A stretch of DNA of 64,000 bases, from contig JBBSEX010000002.1 in the NCBI GenBank assembly GCA_038239345.1, positions 310,001-374,000 of the forward strand, read 5' to 3'. Origin of the DNA: JBBSEX01 sp038239345 (GTDB lineage Bacteria > Acidobacteriota > Terriglobia > Bryobacterales > Bryobacteraceae). Each line of letters opens with the position of its first letter. Positions within the stretch are counted from its first letter, which is position 1. The position numbers were made by a program, and so were the translations under genes. Under the pieces are notes generated by a model that worked only from the letters and a program-made list of their open reading frames with translations, was not told where the DNA came from and did no database searches. Positions 25,274 through 34,485 of this stretch are shown one piece after another.

Positions 25274-25742
25274 AGTTCGAGCGGCGGGAAGCGAAGAAGG
25301 TTTTCAGCAGGTCCATCGCTTGGGCGCCGAGCGGGCCTTCGCAGATCTCGACGCGGTGATTCATCAAATCGGAATCGGCGATCTGGAATTTGCTGCGAAC
25401 GGCGCCAAAGCGCAAATCGCGAGCGGCAAAGACCAACCTTTGGACGCGGGCGATTACCAGGGCTCCGGCACACATCGCGCAGGGTTCCAGGGTGACATAA
25501 AGCGTTGCACCGGGAAGACGATAGTTGCCAGTGGCGGCGGCGGCCTGGCGCATGGCGGCGAGTTCGGCATGGGCGGTGGGATCAGAATCGGCGATGGGGG
25601 AATTGCGGCCCGAGCCGAGAATCCGGCCGTTAATAACGAGCACTGCGCCGACGGGAACTTCGCCCCATTTCGCCGCTTCGGCAGCTAGTAGAAGCGCCTG
25701 CTCCATAAACCCCTCGTCCGCCGCCCGCTGCTTTTCGTCCAT
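25263..25742 (-). CDS. tadA: tRNA-specific adenosine-34 deaminase
   Basis: Zinc-dependent deaminase that converts A34 to inosine in tRNA-Arg. The 159-aa chain has the cytidine/adenosine deaminase signature HAE (His58, proton-shuttle Glu60) and PCAMC (Cys88, Cys91). It also has the TadA-specific GNYRLPGATLYVTLEPCAM and RFGAVRSKFQIAD segments. The ATG at 25742 gives a normal TadA N terminus; a TTG 16 codons upstream would extend it into the divergent promoter. Its 3' end overlaps the convergent MBL gene by 11 bases. Confidence 0.92.
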   Translation of the reverse strand: MDEKQRAADEGFMEQALLLAAEAAKWGEVPVGAVLVINGRILGSGRNSPIADSDPTAHAELAAMRQAAAATGNYRLPGATLYVTLEPCAMCAGALVIARVQRLVFAARDLRFGAVRSKFQIADSDLMNHRVEICEGPLGAQAMDLLKTFFASRRSNFNK

Positions 25743-25804
25743 AAAAAAAGGGCATCCACCGATTCCCCGCGCACGTGTGAGGTGCTCCAATATAAGATAA
25801 CTCT

Positions 25805-26968
25805 ATGTTTCGATATCTGCCCCTTGTGTGGAGAAATAGTTTGCGCAATCGCCGCCGGAGCATTTTGACGATTGGCAGCTTTGCGGCGTCGATGTGTCTA
25901 CTCGGCGTCCTGATGGCGATGTATCAGGCTCTTTTTACGGGCGAGGCCACTCCGGCGCAGGCATTGCGTCTGGTGGTGCGCAATAAAGTGTCGCTGACGC
26001 AACCCTTATTGGCATCCTATGAACCGCGAATCTCACTGCTTCCCGGTGTGCGGGCGATCACGCCCTGGCAGTGGTTCGGCGGTACCTACAAGGACAGTCG
26101 CGACGCGAAGAATTTCTTTGCCCGCTTCGCCGTGAATCCGGCGACTATCTTTTTGGTGCGGCCAGAACTGGAAATACCGGAAGAGCAGAAACAGGCTTTT
26201 CTGCATCAGCAAACGGGGGCGGTGGCGAGCTCTGAGCTGGCGACAAAGATGGGCTGGAAAGTAGGCGATCGGATCAATTTGACGGGCGACATTTTCCCGA
26301 TCAACCCGGAGTTCACGCTAGTGGGAATTTTCAAGAGTCCGGACGCCGACGAGACTTTTTACTTTAGCCGGAAATATTTAAAAGAAGCGATGGGCACCAG
26401 TTCGCGAGCGGATGAGATTGGGGCATTTCTAGTGCAGGCCGATAGCGCCGACTCGGTGGAGCGCATTGCCAAGCAGGTGGACGAGATGTTCGCCAGCTCG
26501 CCCAACCAGACGAAGTCAGAATCGGAGCGGGCGTTCCAGTTAAGCTTTGCGTCGTTCATCGGCAACATCAAGGTATTTCTGTTCGTTATCTGCGGTGCGG
26601 TTACGTTCACGATTTTGTTGGTGACGGGCAATACGATGGCGATGTCGGTACGGGAGCGGATCCGCGAAGTGGGAATTCTGAAGACCTTGGGCTATAAGCC
26701 GAGCGTCATTTTAGGGATTATTTTAGGCGAAGCGGCGATTATCTCTCTGCTGGGCGGCGTTTTGGGCTTATTGCTGGCGTCCTTCATGACCGCTGTGGTG
26801 CGCAGCGGACCGGCATTCCTACAGGGGCTGAAGACTTTGTCGATTTCGCCGCTGGTGGGATTTGCCTGTTTGTTATTGGCGCTGCTGATTGGCGTGCTGA
26901 GCTCATTAGTACCGGCGTGGAACGCATCGCGCACCCCGATTCTAGATTCACTGCGGTACTCCGGTTAA
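25805..26968 (+). CDS. ABC transporter permease (MacB/FtsX type), first of two
   Basis: 387-aa permease of the MacB/LolC-like family. One membrane helix near the N terminus (about residues 21-43, ILTIGSFAASMCLLGVLMAM) is followed by a 200-residue periplasmic domain. The FtsX C-terminal module then has three helices, with the coupling motif VRERIREVGILKTLGYKPS and the terminal PAWNASRTPILDSLR. Seven bases separate it from the paralogous permease downstream; with the adaptor and ATPase it forms a four-gene export operon. Confidence 0.92.
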   Translation: MFRYLPLVWRNSLRNRRRSILTIGSFAASMCLLGVLMAMYQALFTGEATPAQALRLVVRNKVSLTQPLLASYEPRISLLPGVRAITPWQWFGGTYKDSRDAKNFFARFAVNPATIFLVRPELEIPEEQKQAFLHQQTGAVASSELATKMGWKVGDRINLTGDIFPINPEFTLVGIFKSPDADETFYFSRKYLKEAMGTSSRADEIGAFLVQADSADSVERIAKQVDEMFASSPNQTKSESERAFQLSFASFIGNIKVFLFVICGAVTFTILLVTGNTMAMSVRERIREVGILKTLGYKPSVILGIILGEAAIISLLGGVLGLLLASFMTAVVRSGPAFLQGLKTLSISPLVGFACLLLALLIGVLSSLVPAWNASRTPILDSLRYSG

Positions 26969-26974
26969 ATTGCC

Positions 26975-28141
26975 ATGGCCATTCCACTCTCTTATAACTT
27001 TCGAAATCTGATTGTCCGCAAAACAACGACGTTGATGACGGCGCTAGGAATCGCGTTGACGGTGGCCGTGCTGCTGGCGGTTCTGGCGCTGGTGAACGGT
27101 TTGAGTACGGCTTTCAAGGCCACGGGAAACCCGCTGAATGTTCTGGTGCTACGCAAGGGCGGGACTTCGGAACTTTCCAGTGCCATTACGCGGAACGTAT
27201 ATCAAGATATGAAGGCAAATCCGGGTATCGCCAAAGATGCGAGCGGCGAACCAATTGTTTCCTTGGAACTGGTGACGGTGATCAATCTGCCAAGCGTGGA
27301 CAGTCCGGACGGAATGAATTTCACGGCGCGGGGAATACTGCCATCGGGTTTCAAGATGCGCGACGTTCTATCGATCACGCAAGGGCGCTGGTTCCAGCCG
27401 GGACATCGGGAAATCGTGGTTGGCAAATCGATTGCGAAGCGGGTGCCGAGTGCGCATCTGGGTGACAAACTGCGATTCGGTAAAGGGGAATGGCAGATCG
27501 TGGGGATTATAGACGGCGGCCAGAGTGCGGTGAATAGCGAGATTTGGGGAGATCTGAATCAACTGGCCAGCGACTTCAACCGGCCCGACGCGTTGAGCTC
27601 GGTGCTATTGCGGGCGACAGACGAGGCGGCTGTTCCGGCGCTGGTGAATTCCTTAAACGACGACCGGCGGCTGAATGTGAACGCTTTGAAAGAGAAGGAT
27701 TACTACGCTTCGCAAACAAGTTCGGCGGCCCCGATCGAATTCCTGGGAATTTTCGTTTCACTGATCATGGCGATAGGCAGCAGCTTTGCCACGATGAACA
27801 CAATGTATGCGGCAGTCTCGCGGCGGGCGAAAGAAATCGGGACATTGCGCGTTCTGGGATTTTCGAAAGGCAGTATTCTGTTCAGCTTCTTTCTAGAGTC
27901 AGTTCTGCTGGCGGGGTTGGGCGGATTGTTGGGGTGCTTGTTGGTGTTACCGCTAAACAACATCACGACGGGCATCGGTAGCTATGTGACGTTCAGCGAG
28001 ATGTCTTTTAACTTCCGGGTGACGCCGTTGATTATGGCGGTGGGCATTGGATTCGCGATGTTGCTGGGGGCGGTGGGCGGTTTGTTCCCGGCGGGGTCAG
28101 CGGCACGCAAGGAGATTTTGACGGCACTGCGGGAGATTTAG
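26975..28141 (+). CDS. ABC transporter permease (MacB/FtsX type), second of two
   Basis: 388-aa paralogue of the preceding permease with the same layout: N-terminal helix (about 20-40, TTLMTALGIALTVAVLLAVL), a large periplasmic domain, and the FtsX module with VSRRAKEIGTLRVLGFSKGS and an end of ARKEILTALREI. The two permeases probably heterodimerise, as LolC and LolE do. The adaptor gene follows after 21 bases. Confidence 0.92.
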   Translation: MAIPLSYNFRNLIVRKTTTLMTALGIALTVAVLLAVLALVNGLSTAFKATGNPLNVLVLRKGGTSELSSAITRNVYQDMKANPGIAKDASGEPIVSLELVTVINLPSVDSPDGMNFTARGILPSGFKMRDVLSITQGRWFQPGHREIVVGKSIAKRVPSAHLGDKLRFGKGEWQIVGIIDGGQSAVNSEIWGDLNQLASDFNRPDALSSVLLRATDEAAVPALVNSLNDDRRLNVNALKEKDYYASQTSSAAPIEFLGIFVSLIMAIGSSFATMNTMYAAVSRRAKEIGTLRVLGFSKGSILFSFFLESVLLAGLGGLLGCLLVLPLNNITTGIGSYVTFSEMSFNFRVTPLIMAVGIGFAMLLGAVGGLFPAGSAARKEILTALREI

Positions 28142-28162
28142 TTTTCGTCAAATAAAGATTCT

Positions 28163-29509
28163 ATGGAAGCTGATTTAAAGAGTCTGCGGATTGACCGCGG
28201 CAAGAAACGAAAAGATGCGCCATCCAAGTGGGCAACCGGCTGGATTCTGGGCGGGGTGACGATTTTAGTTTTGCTGGGCGCGGGGCGATTCGTGTACGGC
28301 AAGTTGACCTCCGCTACAGAAGTGGAAGTACTGCGGGTGCGGGCGACGCAGCCGGGCGATGCGGGGACAGCGGCGGGCGAGACGATTCTGAATGCCACGG
28401 GATATATTATCGCGGCGCACAAGATTGAACTGGCGGCGAAGGTTGTGGGCAAGGTGCTGTGGATTGGCGTGGAAAAGGGCGATCACGTTCAGAAGGATCA
28501 GGTATTGGTGCGGTTGGAAGACGATGAATACCGGGCGCAGGTGCAGCAATCGCGGGGTAATTTATTGAACCTGCAAGCGAAGCTGGCGGAACTGGTGAAT
28601 GGATCGCGGCCGGAAGAGGTGGCGAAGTCTAGAGCCGATGTAGACCAGGCAAAGGCGGATATGGACAACGCCAAGGTGAACCTCGACCGGACGGAGCAAC
28701 TGGTGAAGGAAGGTGTTTCGGCGAAGCAGACATTGGATGACGCGAAGTCCCGCTATGCGCAGGCGAAGGCGCGTGTTGCATCGCTTGACCGGGGGTTCGA
28801 ACTGGTCCGCCTTGGTCCGCGCAAGGAGCAGATAGACGCGGCGCGGGGAACGATTGAACAGGCGAAAGGCACGCTTGCTTATTCTGAGACGCAACTGGCG
28901 AATACAATTATCCGGGCTCCGGTTTCCGGTACGATTCTGGAGCGGAACGTGGAGAAGGGCGAGTTCGTGACGACGGGCTTCGTGGGAGATCGCGGGGCCA
29001 AGGGATACGTGGTTTCGATTGCCGACTTGAACGATTTGAAAGTGGAACTGGACATCAATCAAAACGATTTCGCCAAGTTGGGACCGGCGCAAAAGGGCTC
29101 CATCACGACCGACGCTTTTCCCGATCGCAAGTATCAGGGGCAGATTGATGAAATTTCGCCGGAAGCGAATCGAGCCAAAGCGACGGTGCAGGTAAAGGTG
29201 AAGGTGATGAATCCCGATTCTTTTCTGCGGCCGGAGATGAACGCTAGTGTGGCGTTTCTTTCCGACGCAAAACCGGCGACATCGAGCACACGGCAAAAGC
29301 CGTCGATTATGGTGCCGTTGAGTGCCGTTCAGGACGGCGCGGTCTTTGTGATCGTGGATGGCCGGGCGGTGCGCAAGGTGGTGAAGGTGGGCGGTACGAC
29401 GGCGACTGGCGTTCGTATCGAGCAAGGTTTACTGGGCGGTGAAGATTTGATTGTGAAACCCCCGGCGGAGTTAAAACAGGGCGACAGGGTAGTGAAGAAA
29501 AAGGGGTAA
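28163..29509 (+). CDS. Membrane fusion protein / periplasmic adaptor (HlyD/MacA-like)
   Basis: 448 aa. One N-terminal membrane anchor (about residues 29-47) is followed by a lipoyl-like half (AAKVVGKVLWIGVEKGDHVQ), a helical hairpin of roughly 150 residues (QAKADMDNAKVNLDRTEQLV), the second lipoyl half (IIRAPVSGTILERNVEKGE) and beta-barrel domains. This is the order of periplasmic adaptors for tripartite efflux. It would bridge the two permeases to an outer-membrane channel, none of which is encoded here. Confidence 0.92.
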   Translation: MEADLKSLRIDRGKKRKDAPSKWATGWILGGVTILVLLGAGRFVYGKLTSATEVEVLRVRATQPGDAGTAAGETILNATGYIIAAHKIELAAKVVGKVLWIGVEKGDHVQKDQVLVRLEDDEYRAQVQQSRGNLLNLQAKLAELVNGSRPEEVAKSRADVDQAKADMDNAKVNLDRTEQLVKEGVSAKQTLDDAKSRYAQAKARVASLDRGFELVRLGPRKEQIDAARGTIEQAKGTLAYSETQLANTIIRAPVSGTILERNVEKGEFVTTGFVGDRGAKGYVVSIADLNDLKVELDINQNDFAKLGPAQKGSITTDAFPDRKYQGQIDEISPEANRAKATVQVKVKVMNPDSFLRPEMNASVAFLSDAKPATSSTRQKPSIMVPLSAVQDGAVFVIVDGRAVRKVVKVGGTTATGVRIEQGLLGGEDLIVKPPAELKQGDRVVKKKG

Positions 29510-29513
29510 TCCA

Positions 29514-30233
29514 ATGGCTGAAACCGTAATTGAAACACGTGGGCTGACAAAAGAATATGTTCGCGACGAGTTTCATGTAAACGCGCTGAAGGACGCCAAC
29601 ATCACGATTCATAAGGGCGACTTCGTGGCGTTGATGGGACCTTCGGGCTCAGGCAAATCGACGCTATTGCATCTGATCGCAGCAATGGATAGACCCACCG
29701 ACGGTGAAATTCTGGTGCTGGGGGAAGACTTGCGGGCGTTGAGCGACAGCGAGATCGCGCACTGGCGAAACGTGCACATCGGATTCATTTTTCAATCGTT
29801 CAATTTGATTCCGGTATTGAGCGCGATTGAAAATGTGGAGCTTCCCTTGAAGCTGACGAACCTGAGCAAAAAAGAACGCTTCGAGCATGCGGCGACGGCT
29901 TTAAAACTGGTGGGCCTGGGAGACCGGATGACGCACCTGCCACGGCAGCTATCGGGCGGGCAGGAACAACGGGTGGCGATCGCGCGGGCGATTGTCACGG
30001 ATCCGGATCTGATCCTGGCCGATGAACCGACGGGAAATCTGGACGCGGCTTCGGCGCAGGAAGCGTTAACGATGTTGTCGCGATTGAATAAAGAATTTGG
30101 GAAGACGATCGTCATGGTGACGCACGATCCACACGCCGCGAGCTTTGCGACGACGGTGCGTCATCTGGAAAAAGGGGCGCTGTTGCCGGAAGGTACGAGT
30201 CCCGCGGATTGGGCGGCGGTTAAGACGGCGTAG
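29514..30233 (+). CDS. ABC transporter ATP-binding protein (MacB/LolD-like)
   Basis: 239-aa ATPase. Walker A GPSGSGKSTLLHLIA, Q-loop FIFQSFNLIPVLSAIENVEL, signature LSGGQEQRVAIARAI, Walker B LILADEPTGNLD and the H-loop VTHDP are all intact. It energises the two permeases encoded upstream. The gene begins four bases after the adaptor gene and is the last of the operon. The exported substrate (lipoprotein, peptide or macrolide-like compound) is unknown. Confidence 0.95.
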   Translation: MAETVIETRGLTKEYVRDEFHVNALKDANITIHKGDFVALMGPSGSGKSTLLHLIAAMDRPTDGEILVLGEDLRALSDSEIAHWRNVHIGFIFQSFNLIPVLSAIENVELPLKLTNLSKKERFEHAATALKLVGLGDRMTHLPRQLSGGQEQRVAIARAIVTDPDLILADEPTGNLDAASAQEALTMLSRLNKEFGKTIVMVTHDPHAASFATTVRHLEKGALLPEGTSPADWAAVKTA

Positions 30234-30237
30234 GATT

Positions 30238-31104
30238 TCAGTGGGCGTACTTTAGTTCGCCGGCCTCAATGGCAATCTTCAGGCGATTGTTTTTCGGTGG
30301 CAGGGGGCAGGTGGCGAAGGGCGTGAAGGCGCAGGGCGGGTTATAGGCTTCGTTGAAATCGAGTAGGACTTTGCCATTCTTGGGCAGCGGCGTGTGGAGA
30401 AATCGTCCAGCGCCATAGGTTCCCTTGCCGCTGGTAAGGTCTTTGAAGACGAAGAACAATGCGTCGCCTTCCACGGTTGGATCAAGACGGATCTGTGATC
30501 CATTGAGTTCAAACGTCACATACCCGGGACTCGGCATTTTATCGACGTGTCCGAGCACATTGGGCACCATAAGCTCGGCGGGCGCGGCGACAAATTTCGC
30601 CGTCACGAGGTAAGCGGGCTTCACCGGATACCAGTGCAATCCACGGAACTCGCGGCGAGATTTGCTGCGCGTGTCTTTGACGCGAATCCCGTAGCGATCG
30701 CCACGCTTGATGACCAACATGGAGACGCTGCCGATGGTGATGATGTCGGGTGCGCCTTTGTCATCCGTTTGCAAGATCGCGGGCGGCGAGGACTTGCCGT
30801 TGAGATTGGCGATGACGCCAGGCGCGGCGGTGAAGGTCGCCTTACCGTCGTGAAAATCGAAGAGGCCGACGTTTGCCGGGGCCGACTCAGCGGGCAGGAT
30901 GACGTCCGCTGCGGCATCGCTCCCACAGCGATTCGGGCCGTCCTTCAGCCACGATAAGCCGGCGAGAGTGAGCCATCCGTCGTCTTTCTTCAACTCATCC
31001 AAGCGCTGCGCGCGCCAGGCTTCCACCGTTTGCTTGTAAGACAGATCCGCGGCGTGGATGGCCATCAGCCCGATGAGAGCGAGCAAGGTGAGGCGGCGTG
31101 ACAT
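30238..31104 (-). CDS. DUF1684 domain protein, secreted
   Basis: 288 aa with a signal peptide (MSRRLTLLALIGLMAIHAA). DUF1684 features are present: WRAQRLDELKKDDGWLTLAG, LHWYPVKPAYLVTAKF, DLTSGKGTYGAGRFLHTPLP and FNEAYNPPCAFTPFATCPLP, close to the family's typical pattern. The activity of this family is not established. The ATG at 31104 was chosen because it begins the signal peptide; the first upstream ATG would run into the divergent oxidoreductase. Confidence 0.85.
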   Translation of the reverse strand: MSRRLTLLALIGLMAIHAADLSYKQTVEAWRAQRLDELKKDDGWLTLAGLSWLKDGPNRCGSDAAADVILPAESAPANVGLFDFHDGKATFTAAPGVIANLNGKSSPPAILQTDDKGAPDIITIGSVSMLVIKRGDRYGIRVKDTRSKSRREFRGLHWYPVKPAYLVTAKFVAAPAELMVPNVLGHVDKMPSPGYVTFELNGSQIRLDPTVEGDALFFVFKDLTSGKGTYGAGRFLHTPLPKNGKVLLDFNEAYNPPCAFTPFATCPLPPKNNRLKIAIEAGELKYAH

Positions 31105-31148
31105 TTGTAAAATCATACCGCGCGGCGATGCTGATAGACTGCCGGTAT

Positions 31149-32798
31149 ATGCTGCAAGTTTCGGTTTCCAGGGATCCGTTCGACGCAATCGTTGTAGGTT
31201 CCGGCGCTACCGGGGGCTGGGCCGCCAAACTTCTGGCGGAAGCGGGAATGCGAGTGGCGCTGGTGGAAGCAGGATCGAAGATCACGCCAAAAGATTTTAC
31301 CGAACACATGCAGCCGTGGCAGATGCCGTACTTGGGAAACTCGCCGGAAATCTTGCGCGAGCGCCCGATTCAGGGGAAATGCTATGCCTGCAGCGAGTAT
31401 AACTACAAGTGGTTTGTGAACGACCTGGAGAATCCATACAAGCAGGAAAAGCCCTTCTGGTGGATTCGCGAACGCGTGCTGGGCGGACGGTCGATGAGTT
31501 GGGGCCGGCAAAGTTATCGCATGAGCCCGCTGGATTTTAAGGCCGCGAGCCATGACGGCTACGGCGACGATTGGCCCATCACCTATGAAGAGATGGTGCC
31601 GTATTACGAGCAGGTGGAGAAGTACGTCGGCATTAGCGGGCAGCGGGAAAACCTTCCGCAATTGCCGGACAGTGTATTCATGCCGCCGATGGCGATGACA
31701 TGCGGCGAAGCATTGCTGCGCGACAAGGTGAAAGCGAAGATGGGCCGGGTGGTGACGATGGGCCGGGTGGCGATACTGACCGAGAAGCACAACGGCCGGC
31801 AGCCTTGCCATTATTGCGGGCCATGCGAGCGGGGGTGTACGACGTTTTCCTATTTCAACAGCACGACGACGACGATTCCCGATGCCATGCGCACGGGGCG
31901 GACGACGTTGCTGACCGACGCGGTGGTATCGCACGTGCTAACGAAAGACGGGAAGGCTACGGGAGTGGCCTACCTGGACCGGGTGACGCGCGAGCCGCGT
32001 GAAGTGTACGGAAAACTGGTGGTGCTTTGCGCATCGACGCTGGAATCGACGCGGTTGTTGATGAACTCGAAAATCTGCGGCGACAACGACGCGCTGGGGC
32101 ATTACGTGATGGATCACATTTATCAGGGCGGTGCGGCGGGGACGTTCGCCGACCTGGAGGCAAAGCCCTGGGCGGGAGGTCCGCGGCGTCCGAACGGAAT
32201 CTACATTCCACGGTTCCGCAACGTGACGGAAAAGTCGACCAAGGGAATGATCCGGGGGTATGGATACCAGGGCGGAAGCTCTCCGGAATTCAACTTTGGC
32301 GCGCCCGGTTTCGGAGCGTCTTACAAGAACGCAGTGCGCAACGGTTCGTGGGGCGTGGATATCGGCGCATGGTGTGAGTGCCTGGCGCGCAAGGAAAACC
32401 AGGTGAGCATCGATCCGGAAAATGTCGACGCGTGGGGGATTCCGACGCTTAAGGTATCGGCGGAATGGAGCGATAACGAAAAGAAGCTGTGGGAGGACTC
32501 GCGGCTGCAGGCGGCGGAGATGCTGGAAGCGGCTGGCGCCAAGAACGTGCGGGTGACGGGTGTGCAATCCGTGCCAGGCTTTTGCATTCACGAAACGGGA
32601 ACGGCGCGGATGGGCAACGATCCGAAGACGAGTGTGGTTAACAAATATTGCCAGGCGCATGAGGTCCCCAATATTTTCGTCACCGACGGAGCCTGCTGGG
32701 TGTCTAGCGGCTGCCAGAATCCGACACTGACGATGATGGCAATCACGGTGCGGGCGTGCGATTACATCACTAAGGAATACGCCAAGCAACTGATGTAG
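31149..32798 (+). CDS. GMC family oxidoreductase with cysteine-rich insert
   Basis: 549-aa FAD enzyme of the glucose-methanol-choline family. The FAD motif is IVVGSGATGGWAAKLL. The C-terminal region has CIHETGTARMG and a catalytic-type His/Asn region GCQNPTLTMMAITVRA. An insert, CHYCGPCERGC, contains four closely spaced cysteines, suggesting an Fe-S or zinc site, which is unusual for the family but recurs in acidobacterial relatives as I recall them. The substrate is probably a sugar or alcohol. Two in-frame ATGs (31098, 31128) lie upstream; the chosen one best fits the FAD-motif spacing. No small gluconate-dehydrogenase subunit or cytochrome is adjacent. Confidence 0.9.
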   Translation: MLQVSVSRDPFDAIVVGSGATGGWAAKLLAEAGMRVALVEAGSKITPKDFTEHMQPWQMPYLGNSPEILRERPIQGKCYACSEYNYKWFVNDLENPYKQEKPFWWIRERVLGGRSMSWGRQSYRMSPLDFKAASHDGYGDDWPITYEEMVPYYEQVEKYVGISGQRENLPQLPDSVFMPPMAMTCGEALLRDKVKAKMGRVVTMGRVAILTEKHNGRQPCHYCGPCERGCTTFSYFNSTTTTIPDAMRTGRTTLLTDAVVSHVLTKDGKATGVAYLDRVTREPREVYGKLVVLCASTLESTRLLMNSKICGDNDALGHYVMDHIYQGGAAGTFADLEAKPWAGGPRRPNGIYIPRFRNVTEKSTKGMIRGYGYQGGSSPEFNFGAPGFGASYKNAVRNGSWGVDIGAWCECLARKENQVSIDPENVDAWGIPTLKVSAEWSDNEKKLWEDSRLQAAEMLEAAGAKNVRVTGVQSVPGFCIHETGTARMGNDPKTSVVNKYCQAHEVPNIFVTDGACWVSSGCQNPTLTMMAITVRACDYITKEYAKQLM

Positions 32799-32884
32799 GC
32801 GCGACGGTTTGCGCTAAGTAACTGAAGACACGTTCTGCAATCAAATTTACGCACAAATGCCCATAATTCGCTATTCTCAAAAGA

Positions 32885-33667
32885 GTGTCTCTGCCGTTGA
32901 ATTTTCATCTGGAACAGTATGAGGGACCGCTCGATCTTCTGTTGGACCTGATCCGTAAGCAGCAGATCAACATTTACGATATCCCCATCGCTTCGATTAC
33001 GTCGCAGTATCTGGAGTACATGCAGCGGGCGCTTGAGCTGGATATTGAGTTGAGCTCGGAGTTCGTGTACATGGCGGCGACGTTGATCCACATCAAGTCG
33101 AAACTGTTGTTGCCGAAGGATCCGGAACTGGAAAAGATTTCTCCGGAAGAAGATCCGCGGCGCGAACTGGTGGACCGGCTGTTGGAACACGAGCGCTTCA
33201 AGACAGCGGCGGAGATGTTGCAGCAGAAACGGGTGATTGAAGAGGCCGTGTGGTCCAATCCGCATATTCAGGATTTTCTGGCGGAGGAAGAATCGCCGGG
33301 CTTGGCGGTGTCGCTGTTCGATCTGGTAAAGACGATGCAGACGGTGCTGGACCGGGCGAAGAGCCGGCCCACTTACGATATCGGAGCGGAAGACGTGACG
33401 GTGCCGGATATGATTTTGTTCCTGCGCAAGATGTTCAAGGATGAGCGCAAGGGTCCGGTATCGGCGACGGCGCTGTTCGAAAAGCAGAAGAGCCGGCGGG
33501 CGGTGATCTGCCTGTTTCTGGCAATTCTGGAACTGGTAAAGCGGCAGGCGCTGGCATTAACGCAGGCCGACGCATTTGGCGACATCGGTTTGTGCCGCGA
33601 TCAAGGATTCGATGAGGCGCTTAGTTCGGACGAGAACTTGTCCACGATCGAGCAGGAATATAACTGA
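32885..33667 (+). CDS. scpA: Segregation and condensation protein A
   Basis: Kleisin subunit of the SMC-ScpAB condensin that compacts and segregates the chromosome. The N terminus shows the ScpA pattern FHLEQYEGPLDLLLDLIRKQ, then IYDIPIASITSQYLEYM, and the C-terminal winged helix includes RAVICLFLAILELVKRQAL. Start GTG. It is two bases before scpB. Length (260 aa) is typical. Confidence 0.95.
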   Translation: MSLPLNFHLEQYEGPLDLLLDLIRKQQINIYDIPIASITSQYLEYMQRALELDIELSSEFVYMAATLIHIKSKLLLPKDPELEKISPEEDPRRELVDRLLEHERFKTAAEMLQQKRVIEEAVWSNPHIQDFLAEEESPGLAVSLFDLVKTMQTVLDRAKSRPTYDIGAEDVTVPDMILFLRKMFKDERKGPVSATALFEKQKSRRAVICLFLAILELVKRQALALTQADAFGDIGLCRDQGFDEALSSDENLSTIEQEYN

Positions 33668-33669
33668 GC

Positions 33670-34485
33670 ATGCCGGAAGAGAAGCAAGTGACCGAAGAAA
33701 GTTTAGAGCAGGAACTGGAATCGCCCGAGGTAGAGGCTGAGCCCGTGGTGTCGATGGAAGAAGAGACTGCGGGTGAACAGTCAGTGGCCGATGAAGCCGC
33801 GGTGCAGCACGCATCGGCGGGGGACACGGCATCGGCGGATTTGAAGGCGATTATCGAAGCGGCGATTTACGTTACCGATGAACCGCTGGCGGCGTTGCAG
33901 ATTGCAGCCGCGCTGGGCCAGCCGATTGAAAAGATCAAGCGGTTGCTGGAAGAGCTGAGCGCGGAGTATGCGCGACCTGACCGCGGGTTGACGATCCGGG
34001 AAGTAGCCGGCGGCTATAAGATGGCGACCAAGCCCGAGCACCACGAAGCCATTCGCGCGTTCGTGAAGAATTTAAAACCGCCCTTGAAGCTGTCGCTAGC
34101 GGCGCTTGAGACGCTTGCCGTGGTGGCTTACAAGCAACCGATTACCGCTCCGGAGATTCTGGAGATACGCGGTGTACAAGGCGCGGGCGTGCTGAAGACG
34201 CTATTGGACCGGAAGTTGATCGCGGCGGCGGGGCGGAAGAATGTGATCGGCAAGCCGATCCTTTATAAGACCACCAAAGAATTCCTGCTGCAGTTTGGAT
34301 TGCGCGATCTGGCGGAGTTGCCGACGTTAAAAGAGTTCGAAGAGTTGGGCCGGCTGGCATTAAGCGACGACGCTGAGGATGAACCGGTGGTGGCGGAGAA
34401 GATGCCAACTGCGATGGAAAGCAGCGCCGAAGAAGCAGCAGCAGAGACGCCCGAGCACGATGAAGTGAAAGCAGAGAATGGCTGA
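33670..34485 (+). CDS. scpB: Segregation and condensation protein B
   Basis: ScpA partner in the SMC complex. After an acidic N-terminal extension of about 55 residues comes the core winged-helix pair: IIEAAIYVTDEPLAALQIAA, LTIREVAGGYKMATKPEHHE, LAALETLAVVAYKQPITAPE and IRGVQGAGVLKTLLDRKLIA. An acidic Glu-rich tail follows. Both extensions are longer than usual. Its last eight bases overlap rluB. Confidence 0.95.
   Translation: MPEEKQVTEESLEQELESPEVEAEPVVSMEEETAGEQSVADEAAVQHASAGDTASADLKAIIEAAIYVTDEPLAALQIAAALGQPIEKIKRLLEELSAEYARPDRGLTIREVAGGYKMATKPEHHEAIRAFVKNLKPPLKLSLAALETLAVVAYKQPITAPEILEIRGVQGAGVLKTLLDRKLIAAAGRKNVIGKPILYKTTKEFLLQFGLRDLAELPTLKEFEELGRLALSDDAEDEPVVAEKMPTAMESSAEEAAAETPEHDEVKAENG

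Noticed and set aside
26975..28141. Possibility that the two permeases are a recent tandem duplication
   Set aside because: They share architecture but little sequence outside the FtsX module, so the duplication is old and ordinary for this transporter type.
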